From positions 1 through 7,310 of the forward strand of contig DBEI01000053.1 in assembly GCA_002294445.1 (NCBI GenBank): a stretch of 7,310 nucleotides of DNA, in the 5' to 3' direction. This DNA is from Patescibacteria group bacterium UBA910. Lineage in GTDB: Bacteria; Patescibacteriota; Minisyncoccia; Phycocordibacterales; DATDWN01. The notes below the pieces were generated by a model, which made no database searches, was not told where the DNA came from, and worked only from the letters and a program-made list of their open reading frames with translations. Positions 1-6,173 of the stretch are shown here, piece after piece. Positions within the stretch are counted from its first letter, which is position 1. Every line of letters starts with the position of its first letter. The position numbers were made by a program, and so were the translations under genes.

Positions 1-14
1 TTTTTTTCTGCCAT
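1..14 (-). CDS. Start of a further gene running off the left edge (partial)
   Basis: An ATG at 14-12 is followed by GCA GAA AAA (Met-Ala-Glu-Lys) to the window edge. Four codons cannot identify a product. It is proposed as a real start because the upstream sequence repeats the arrangement seen before ileS: TAGTAT, a short AT-rich spacer, then ATGGCAGAA. The promoter-like element behind it fits a new transcription unit downstream of the membrane protein gene. Confidence 0.45.
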
Positions 15-22
15 AATTTCAA

Positions 23-51
23 ATACTAGCTTAAATACTTTATATAATCAA
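23..51 (-). promoter_or_regulatory. Candidate promoter for the left-edge gene
   Basis: TTGATT (51-46) and TAGTAT (28-23) are separated by exactly 17 bp, each matching four of six consensus positions of a sigma-70-type promoter. The ATG at 14 begins 8 nt after the -10 hexamer. The region is very AT-rich, so chance matches are possible. The resemblance to the ileS upstream region (GCTAGTAT, then ATGGCAGAA) raises confidence. Confidence 0.45.
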
Positions 52-81
52 TAAGTCTTCACAGTGGATACAGTTCGAGGC

Positions 82-142
82 GGACGAATAAAATATTGCG
101 AGCCAACCTGAGTGCGTTGGTGAGAAATATTTTTTGAAGTCC
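82..142 (-). terminator. Long imperfect hairpin after the membrane protein gene, possible terminator
   Basis: Nested symmetric arms: CCAAC 103-107 with GTTGG 116-120 around an 8-nt loop; AAATATT 91-97 with AATATTT 126-132; and, shifted by one base, GGAC 82-85 with GTCC 139-142. Mismatches separate the arms. On the minus strand the inner stem is followed by a U-rich stretch (ATATTTTATT); on the plus strand it is followed by six T residues at 130-135. It lies between the end of one gene and the promoter of the next, where a terminator is expected. The GC-rich part of the stem is only 5 bp, so termination is uncertain. Confidence 0.35.
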
Positions 143-181
143 AACAAAGAAATGTACCGCTGTGGAAAGCTTATTGGACTT
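137..181 (-). repeat. 8-bp perfect inverted repeat spanning a stop codon
   Basis: AAGTCCAA at 137-144 and its exact reverse complement TTGGACTT at 174-181 enclose 29 nt that include the TAA stop of the membrane protein gene. The left arm shares GTCC with the outer arm of the neighbouring long hairpin, so the two structures cannot both form fully. Eight bases of complementarity can arise by chance; a role in transcript-end structure is only a possibility. Confidence 0.3.
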
Positions 182-2057
182 TACCGGAAAATCCATCAGC
201 AGTGTTAGTATTCACAGAACCCGCTTCAGTGGTAAATGTTTTGTTGACGAACGTATCCATACCAGAAATTGTTGTTCCACCAGTCAATATCGGACTGAGA
301 CCTACTTGAGAAGCACTCGCATTAAGTCGCACTTGGAACAATACTTTTTTAGGTGATGTAGAATAACCCGCTAACGCACCAATAGTGCCCGCATTCCACG
401 TGACAGTACGACTATCTGGATCGTATGAAATACTCTCTGTATTTGGAGAAACCACTCCCATCCAATCCACATACACTGGAAGTGTGGTTTTTACTTGTGC
501 TCGTTGTACATCATTGTGTGTATTTGAAAGTACCCATTCAATGGTATATGTAGAAGCCTCTTCTCTGCGTGGAGGCACCGGTCCTGAATTCTGCAACTCA
601 CCTGAACGCAAAGAGCTTGCCTTCAACGTAAGATCTGTAAAGAAACGTAATGTCTTTGTTGCTGTAGAAGTAATATTATCCACCCCACCCCCCACAAGCG
701 ATCGCACACCTTTGAGGTTTATATTAAATACGATTTCTGGATTTTTCATTGTGCGTGGTATTGAAAAATCTTGCACATCGAACCGAGCATCAACTGTTTC
801 ACTAGGACGAATAAAAGCAAATTTGCTATTTGTATTTCTATCCCAAAGAATAGTATTTTGACTCGATTGATAGAAGCCACCATCATTAACACTTACTCCA
901 AACTTGTTAAGTGCAACTCCATTCATTTTTACTTCAAGTACCACATTAGACAATGAATCTGGAAGTGAGTTGGTAATTGAAAGTTCACCAGCGATACGAT
1001 CCTGTGCTCGTGCACTGACCATCTCAGCAGTATCTCGCCCAAGACCAAAGACGATATTGAAAAATGACTTTCGTAGAGACACTGTAGGCATCGCAGTACC
1101 GAGAATGGTTTCAAGTTCACCTTTTAGATCAGCAACACCTGCCATAAAACGAAAAGTTCTTTCTTCGTTATCTTGAGCGATCATAGTACCCACCACAGTA
1201 AATACTTTTTTATCTCCATTTTTTAAATCACCCAGTTTCCATGTTTGCTTATCATTTTCAGGCTCAAGAGTTGCACGATTGTATGTAAATCCATATGGAT
1301 ACTCAGCTTTCACCATTACGTCCTTCAGAAGTGACCCTGAGTTTGATGTCACTGTCACCTGCAATGATACCTGCTGGCCAGAATTAATTTCTTGCGGCGC
1401 GCTTACATTAATCAACAGTGGTGATGAGCCGATCAATACATCGTATTTTTTCTCTTTTGTGAATCGAGCATTTGAGCCAGATACCGTATATTCCATTTTA
1501 AATACGAGTGTCTTTGGTATGTCTTTATCTCCAAAAAGATACAGCTTTGTTGCAGTATTATATGTCGAACTTTTTGTAATATCCGGAATATTTTGTACAG
1601 TACGAGTCAACGGTTCAGCACTATCATCTTTTGCACGCGCACCATCAGGATATTCAATGGTCAGTGTGACATTTTTTAATGCTGTTCTATTTTTGTTTAC
1701 CAAAGATATACCGAGATCCACCTGTTCTCCAGATGTCACACTTGCAGGACCAACTATTTCTATATCAACATTTGCAGACGACACCGCATTTCCCCCCATA
1801 AAAAACATGTATAATGCTATACTTACAGCCACCAAAAGAAACACAATCGCTCCGGTGAGAAACTTTTTCAAGAACGGATGAGTTTCGGGCTCAGCAGACA
1901 CAGCATCAATATGCAGACCTGTATTATCATCCCAGTTATCTTTTACATCACCAACATCATGCATGTTGATTTCAAAACGATTTGACGCAGGAGTAAAACT
2001 TTCTCGTGAATAGAGTTTTCTTTTTAATTTTTCTATTCGATCATCTTCTAGAGTCAT
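171..2057 (-). CDS. Single-pass membrane protein with extracellular Ig-like/DUF11-like repeats, function unknown
   Basis: 628 residues. The frame is open upstream to an ATG at 2210, but that stretch overlaps recO and is cysteine-rich, whereas the protein from 2057 contains no cysteine. The ATG at 2057 also follows a TATAAT, so it was chosen. Layout: a charged cytoplasmic segment (1-65, starting MTLEDDRIEKLKRK); one transmembrane helix (about 66-86) preceded by Lys-Lys, predicting N-in and C-out; then about 540 residues of beta-rich sequence. Domains near 97-208 and 213-325 share a pattern (SGEQV/SGQQV, LKNV/LKDV, EYPDG/EYPYG). A third, more diverged stretch covers about 328-476, and a last one (477-612) carries the SYDPDSRTVTWNAGTI signature of DUF11-like repeats. 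This suggests a cell-surface anchored, possibly adhesive or structural, protein. No catalytic motif, sortase signal or C-terminal anchor is visible. It starts 19 bp after recO. Function is not recognised. Confidence 0.9.
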   Translation of the reverse strand: MTLEDDRIEKLKRKLYSRESFTPASNRFEINMHDVGDVKDNWDDNTGLHIDAVSAEPETHPFLKKFLTGAIVFLLVAVSIALYMFFMGGNAVSSANVDIEIVGPASVTSGEQVDLGISLVNKNRTALKNVTLTIEYPDGARAKDDSAEPLTRTVQNIPDITKSSTYNTATKLYLFGDKDIPKTLVFKMEYTVSGSNARFTKEKKYDVLIGSSPLLINVSAPQEINSGQQVSLQVTVTSNSGSLLKDVMVKAEYPYGFTYNRATLEPENDKQTWKLGDLKNGDKKVFTVVGTMIAQDNEERTFRFMAGVADLKGELETILGTAMPTVSLRKSFFNIVFGLGRDTAEMVSARAQDRIAGELSITNSLPDSLSNVVLEVKMNGVALNKFGVSVNDGGFYQSSQNTILWDRNTNSKFAFIRPSETVDARFDVQDFSIPRTMKNPEIVFNINLKGVRSLVGGGVDNITSTATKTLRFFTDLTLKASSLRSGELQNSGPVPPRREEASTYTIEWVLSNTHNDVQRAQVKTTLPVYVDWMGVVSPNTESISYDPDSRTVTWNAGTIGALAGYSTSPKKVLFQVRLNASASQVGLSPILTGGTTISGMDTFVNKTFTTEAGSVNTNTADGFSGKVQ

Positions 2058-2064
2058 ATGACGT

Positions 2065-2073
2065 ATTATACTA
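2065..2073 (-). promoter_or_regulatory. Candidate -10 element for the membrane protein gene
   Basis: The 19-bp gap after recO holds TAGTATAAT, which contains a perfect TATAAT (2070-2065) ending 7 nt before the ATG at 2057, overlapping a TAGTAT (2073-2068) that ends 10 nt before it. No convincing -35 hexamer is seen 16-18 bp upstream, which would lie within recO. No Shine-Dalgarno sequence precedes the ATG, so a leaderless transcript is the simplest reading. Confidence 0.5.
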
Positions 2074-2076
2074 CAT

Positions 2077-2655
2077 CTACAACTGACTTTCTCGTAAACC
2101 TTTGTTGATATGTGCAACAAACACCTGTTTTGACTGTGTGATTCGATGGAGTACATGTTCATTATATAAACCATATGGCACACACACCGAATCCTCAACT
2201 TCCGACACATACCCGAGAATACGAAGCATACGAAGCATAATTAATATTTCAATTGCAGATACTAATTCGCTCGGCGCCCCAACAAGTTCTTGTAATCCTC
2301 CAAGTAAACTTTCAAACAACTGTTCATCTTTTTCCTGCCCTGCAACAAGCCTGATCACTTGTGTCGATATACGTGCAATCACCTCCCGAGCCCCCTGCTC
2401 TTTTGCAGAGAGGTACAGATTTGTTTCAAGTACGGCAGATGTAAGTCGCCACGTATGCCTTCCTTTTACCAACGACACTTCACAAAATGAATATTCCTGA
2501 AGTGCGTAACGAAGTTTTGATTCACTTTTTCTAACTCCAGTAGCAAGCGCACTAATGAGCCCCATTTCTTTTGTATAGAGAAGATATGACACATTTGCGT
2601 CATACGGAATTCTTTTGAGAATGAGAGCTTTTGTTGTGTAAATCTGATATGACAT
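2077..2655 (-). CDS. recO: RecO-like DNA repair protein, short form
   Basis: 192 residues. RecO anneals single strands and, with RecR, helps load RecA on gapped DNA in recombinational repair. The N-terminal roughly 80 residues look like the RecO OB-fold: TTKALILKRIPY, then LLYTKEMGLISALATGVRKS and an LRYALQEYSFCEV strand. A helical C-terminal part ends in INKGLRESQL, a tail I associate with short RecO proteins of CPR bacteria. It is shorter than typical RecO (about 240 residues), and only two cysteines are present, well apart, so the four-Cys zinc finger found in many RecO proteins is absent. The ATG lies 8 bp after the ileS stop with no Shine-Dalgarno sequence and no TAGTAT element, so expression by read-through from ileS is likely. 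The stop is TAG. RecO diverges strongly in sequence, so the assignment is good but not certain. Confidence 0.8.
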   Translation of the reverse strand: MSYQIYTTKALILKRIPYDANVSYLLYTKEMGLISALATGVRKSESKLRYALQEYSFCEVSLVKGRHTWRLTSAVLETNLYLSAKEQGAREVIARISTQVIRLVAGQEKDEQLFESLLGGLQELVGAPSELVSAIEILIMLRMLRILGYVSEVEDSVCVPYGLYNEHVLHRITQSKQVFVAHINKGLRESQL

Positions 2656-2663
2656 ACCAGTCT

Positions 2664-5600
2664 TTAACGGAGGAGTGAAAACGAGATACTGAGATTTTCA
2701 AGTGAAAGAGCGTATGTACCCTTTTCATCCGTTGTAGTGATATGTGTAACTCCTGTGGGTCTCTGTATCATTTCACTCCAGTGGTTCAAAAATTCAGCAC
2801 CAATTCCAGAGATTGAAAGCGTCACTGTCTGATGTGGTGTCAGATTTTCTTTTTTGCGTGCATCTTGAATAGCACGAATGATATCGCGAGCAATACCCTC
2901 CTCTATAAGCTCTGGCGTCAGAACAATATCAAGTTCAAGCTCTGTTACCATCTGTGGGTCAGAGACAACTTCTTTCACATTCACTTCTTCAGCGATAATA
3001 GCACGAAGCTCATCATTGAGATCCTCTTTGATAACCAATGAGGCAAGTGGTTGTCGTACTTTAATATTTGCTTTTGCACGAACCTGAAGTGCACCTGACA
3101 CAACATCACGTACTTTTTGCATTTCCACCAGCAATGCCGTCTGAGGTGTTTCTCGTGTTGGCCATGTTTCCAAATGTACACTGAGAGTATCCTCTTCCAC
3201 TTTTACGGCTTGATAGATATGCTCAGCAATAAAGGGCATAAACGGTGCCATTATTTTTGAAAGCTCTTTTAACACATGAGCTGTGTACCAGAGTGCGGTA
3301 CCAGATACGAGCGGATCATCAGATTTGAAGCGTTCTCGTGAGCGTCTCACATACCACGTAGAAAAATCATCTACAAAATCGAGAATTGGTCGTGATGCCT
3401 TATCGAGTTCATATGAATCAAGTGATGTGGTCACCACCTGTGTGAGCTCAGAAAGTCGTGACATGATCCACTCATCAAGCAAGGTTGCTTCCCCCTTTCG
3501 CAACCCATCTGTTTTATACATCTCGTAAAACGAAAGAATATTTATGAGTTTTCCAGTTATTTTTTTATGCACCTCATCAACACCTGCTGTAGAAAAATTC
3601 AAGTCTTCTGCTTTTACAATTGGTGATGCGATCATGTAGTATCGCATCGCATCTGCACCGTATGTGTTTACCAGATCCATCACATCTGGATAGTTTTTCA
3701 AACTCTTAGACATCTTTCGTCCATCTTCTGCCAAAACCAATCCATTTACGATTACATGATTGTACGGAGACTTTTCAAAAAGTCCTGTACCCAGAACAAG
3801 TAATGTGTAAAACCATCCTCGTGTTTGATCGAGCCCTTCTGCAATAAAGTCAGCAGGAAAAAGTGGACTATTTGATTGCTCAAACAATTCCTTATTTCTA
3901 AAAGGATAATGTTGTTGCGCATACGGCATTGAACCTGAGTCGTACCACGTATCAAATACCTCTGGCACACGACGCATCACCTCACCTTTTGATGATGTGA
4001 GTGTGATGTCGTCGATATATGGTCGATGGAGATCGACTTCATACTGCTCGTTGTGAGGTAGATTTCTCCAATCAACCTCTTTTACTTCAGCGTTCATAAA
4101 TGCATCATCGTAGTAATGTTCGATAATTTCTTGATTCGATAACCCGCCAGACGCAAGATCTATACAATGAAGTGCTGCGCCATGACTGACAATCAGAATA
4201 TTCTTGCCTTCGTATCGTGTATTGATATCATACATAGCCTCACACACGCGTTTTCGCACATCGTTCCAATTTTCAGCAGAATCAACTTTCTTTGTAAATC
4301 GTTCTTTAATGGAAGCAAAATGTGCCATATATTCATGCCACGGTTTACCGTTGTAGATACCAGCATCAATCTCACCGAGACGAGCATCTTCGATAATCTC
4401 CCCTGTATATCCGAGCGCTTCAGCAATAATGTGTGTGGTTTCTTTTGTACGAACAAATGGAGATGTGATAATGAGATCTATTTTTTTATCTACCAAGTGT
4501 AGCGCTGCATCAGCAACTTCTTTTTTACCAAGCGGAGTAAGAGGATCGTTGAACACAGGATCTGAACTGATTCTATCCCCTCCAGCATTTGCCTCAGACT
4601 CTCCATGTCGTATCAAAAAGAATGTGTTGCGTTTTTTGATGCGAGATTTTAATTCTGGCACAGAACCAATAAACAACTTCTCTCCATCTGCACTCTCCCA
4701 GACTGGAAGTGGAGCTCCCCAATATCGAGCACGAGACACAGACCAATCCCGAGCACCTTCAATCCATTTTCCAAAACGTCCAGAACCAATTGTCTCTGGT
4801 ACCCATGACACTTTTTCATTTAATGCCAACATCTTATCCTTCAGATCAGTCACCTTCACAAACCACGAGGAAGTTGCGTAATTCAAAAGTGGCGTCTCAC
4901 ATCTCCAACAATGTGGGTATGAGTGAATAATTTTTTCTTTACTGAAAAGCACGCCTTTACTTGCAAGGACTTTAATTACTTCAATATCAGTTTTTTGATG
5001 TGCATCTTTTTCATCACCTGTATTTTTTGGTTTTGCAAAAAGACCAGCAAAGTCTGTCACTTCTGGTTTTATAATTCCATCAAAACCAACATGTTGAATG
5101 AACGGGAGTGAATATTTTTGACCGAGTGCAAGATCGTCTTCACCAAATGCTGGCGCAATATGCACAATACCCGTACCTGCATCTGTAGTTACAAAATCTC
5201 CCGCATACACTTTCCAGGCATTTTCTTTATGTTCGAGCGTATCCGTATTGTAATAATCAAAAATAGGTTTGTATGATTTTCCAATAAGTGTACTGCCGGT
5301 AAATTCTTTTTCTACAACATAACCTTCTTTCAAAACTTTTTCTGCAAGTTCTTTTGCAACAATATAAGACACATTGTCTTTTTTAGCTCGCACATATTCA
5401 ACATCGGCGCCCACCGCCAGAGCCACATTGCCTGGAAGTGTCCATGGGGTGGTAGTCCACGCGAGGAGATATGTTCCCGGTTCATCAAGAAGCTCAAATT
5501 TTACATACACAGAAATATCAGTGATATCCTTGTATCCTTGGTTTACTTCAAAGTTTGAAAGGGTTGTTCCGCAACGAGGACAAATCTGCATGGTTTTAAA

Positions 5601-6131
5601 CCCTTTGTAGACCAAACCTTTTTCATTGAGTGTTTTGAAAGACCACCACACAGACTCCGTGTATGTCTTGTCCATTGTCTTGTAGTCATTTTCCATATCT
5701 ACCCACCGACCCATACGAGGAATGATTTTTGTCCACTCATCTCGATATAGCATGACCGCATTCCGTGCAGCTTGGTTAAATTTCCCCACCCCAAGAGTTT
5801 CAATATCTTTTTTTGTGGCAAGATTGAGTTCTTTTTCAACTAAGTTTTCAATGGGAAGCCCATGACAGTCCCAACCCCATCGACGAAGTACCCGCTTACC
5901 TTTCATGGTTTGATACCGAGGAATAATATCTTTCATTGTACCAGCAAGAATGTGCCCATAGTGTGGCGTTCCTGTTGCAAACGGAGGACCATCAAAAAAT
6001 ACAAAGTTCCCTAAAGGCGCATCTTTGGTGAGAGTTTTTTCAAAGATATTTTCTTTTTGCCAAAAATCGAGAATTTTTTCTTCTCGGAGCGCCGTTTCAC
6101 TTTTTGGTTTTACTTCCTTCTCTTCTGCCAT
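2664..6131 (-). CDS. ileS: Isoleucyl-tRNA synthetase with an internal histidine-phosphatase domain
   Basis: Charges tRNA-Ile with isoleucine and edits mischarged valine. 1155 residues from the ATG at 6131. A GTG three codons upstream (6140) is less likely because it lies inside the apparent promoter spacing. Order: HIGH-type motif HYGH 57-60 (5963-5952); GWDCHGLPIE 86-95; Cys pair CPRC 184-187; threonine-rich editing motif WTTTPWTLPG 225-234; editing loop GTGIVHIAPAFGEDD around 319-333; second Cys pair CWRC 408-411; WSVSRARYWGAPLPVW to 478; inserted phosphatase domain about 501-697; catalytic half resuming at DLHRP 700 and DTWYDSGSMPY; KMSKS 806-810 (3716-3702); then the anticodon-binding and C-terminal domains. 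GPPFATGTPHYGH and the two Cys pairs fit the eukaryotic/archaeal-like IleRS type (type 2). Without the insert the length is about 960. The unusual part is the insert. recO follows after 8 bp. Confidence 0.97.
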   Translation of the reverse strand: MAEEKEVKPKSETALREEKILDFWQKENIFEKTLTKDAPLGNFVFFDGPPFATGTPHYGHILAGTMKDIIPRYQTMKGKRVLRRWGWDCHGLPIENLVEKELNLATKKDIETLGVGKFNQAARNAVMLYRDEWTKIIPRMGRWVDMENDYKTMDKTYTESVWWSFKTLNEKGLVYKGFKTMQICPRCGTTLSNFEVNQGYKDITDISVYVKFELLDEPGTYLLAWTTTPWTLPGNVALAVGADVEYVRAKKDNVSYIVAKELAEKVLKEGYVVEKEFTGSTLIGKSYKPIFDYYNTDTLEHKENAWKVYAGDFVTTDAGTGIVHIAPAFGEDDLALGQKYSLPFIQHVGFDGIIKPEVTDFAGLFAKPKNTGDEKDAHQKTDIEVIKVLASKGVLFSKEKIIHSYPHCWRCETPLLNYATSSWFVKVTDLKDKMLALNEKVSWVPETIGSGRFGKWIEGARDWSVSRARYWGAPLPVWESADGEKLFIGSVPELKSRIKKRNTFFLIRHGESEANAGGDRISSDPVFNDPLTPLGKKEVADAALHLVDKKIDLIITSPFVRTKETTHIIAEALGYTGEIIEDARLGEIDAGIYNGKPWHEYMAHFASIKERFTKKVDSAENWNDVRKRVCEAMYDINTRYEGKNILIVSHGAALHCIDLASGGLSNQEIIEHYYDDAFMNAEVKEVDWRNLPHNEQYEVDLHRPYIDDITLTSSKGEVMRRVPEVFDTWYDSGSMPYAQQHYPFRNKELFEQSNSPLFPADFIAEGLDQTRGWFYTLLVLGTGLFEKSPYNHVIVNGLVLAEDGRKMSKSLKNYPDVMDLVNTYGADAMRYYMIASPIVKAEDLNFSTAGVDEVHKKITGKLINILSFYEMYKTDGLRKGEATLLDEWIMSRLSELTQVVTTSLDSYELDKASRPILDFVDDFSTWYVRRSRERFKSDDPLVSGTALWYTAHVLKELSKIMAPFMPFIAEHIYQAVKVEEDTLSVHLETWPTRETPQTALLVEMQKVRDVVSGALQVRAKANIKVRQPLASLVIKEDLNDELRAIIAEEVNVKEVVSDPQMVTELELDIVLTPELIEEGIARDIIRAIQDARKKENLTPHQTVTLSISGIGAEFLNHWSEMIQRPTGVTHITTTDEKGTYALSLENLSISFSLLR
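4041..4631 (-). other. Histidine phosphatase (phosphoglycerate-mutase-like, branch 1) domain nested in IleRS
   Basis: About 197 residues (501-697 of IleS) that do not belong to the synthetase fold. They begin after GSVPELKSRIKK and end before DLHRPYIDDI, two segments that sit nearly next to each other in ordinary type 2 IleRS. The domain opens with FFLIRHGESEAN, in which the His of RHG (residue 509) would be the phospho-accepting histidine. Next come DPLTPLGKKE, a TSPFVRTKET segment with the second conserved Arg (561), ARLGEIDAGIYNGKP with the conserved acidic residue (Glu 587), and NILIVSHGAALHC with the second histidine (650). This is the complete active-site set of the superfamily. The substrate cannot be read from the sequence; the family includes phosphoglycerate mutases, CobC-like, SixA-like and small-metabolite phosphatases. 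The frame is unbroken through both junctions and no stop or start separates the modules. Confidence 0.93.
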
Positions 6132-6140
6132 ATTAAGCAC

Positions 6141-6169
6141 ATACTAGCATTTTCAATAAGTTTTATAAA
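6141..6169 (-). promoter_or_regulatory. Candidate ileS promoter with leaderless geometry
   Basis: In the 42-bp argS-ileS gap, TAGTAT (6146-6141) is preceded directly by TGC, an extended -10 pattern. A weak -35 match, TTTATA (6169-6164), lies 17 bp upstream. The ileS ATG begins 9 nt after the hexamer, so a start point 6-8 nt downstream of the -10 would fall at or next to the ATG. No Shine-Dalgarno sequence is present. The -35 match is poor and this is inference from spacing. Confidence 0.45.
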
Positions 6170-6173
6170 GAAA

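Noticed and set aside
681..694. G-rich tract on the minus strand within the membrane protein gene as a phase-variation site
   Set aside because: The longest G run is only six and it encodes an ordinary Val/Gly-rich segment; too short to call a slippage site.
2058..2210. N-terminal extension of the membrane protein to an ATG at 2210
   Set aside because: It overlaps the conserved recO C-terminus in another frame, is rich in cysteines unlike the rest of the protein, and would bypass the TATAAT and ATG at 2057.
2665..2675. GGAGGAG as a Shine-Dalgarno sequence near the ileS-recO junction
   Set aside because: It is on the plus strand, antisense to both genes, and no plausible plus-strand gene begins after it.
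4041..4631. Intein or self-splicing element in ileS
   Set aside because: No Cys or Ser at the first junction and no His-Asn followed by Cys/Ser/Thr at the second. The insert is a recognisable histidine phosphatase without homing-endonuclease motifs.
4429..4881. Plus-strand open frames such as 4429-4881, 1279-1881 and 385-861
   Set aside because: They lie antisense to well-supported genes, have no recognisable domains, and show the low-complexity Ser/Thr/Phe-rich composition of shadow frames.
6129..6140. GTG at 6140 as the ileS start, three codons upstream of the ATG
   Set aside because: The ATG at 6131 has the same TAGTAT-to-ATG spacing as the two other gene starts, and the three extra residues show no sign of conservation.
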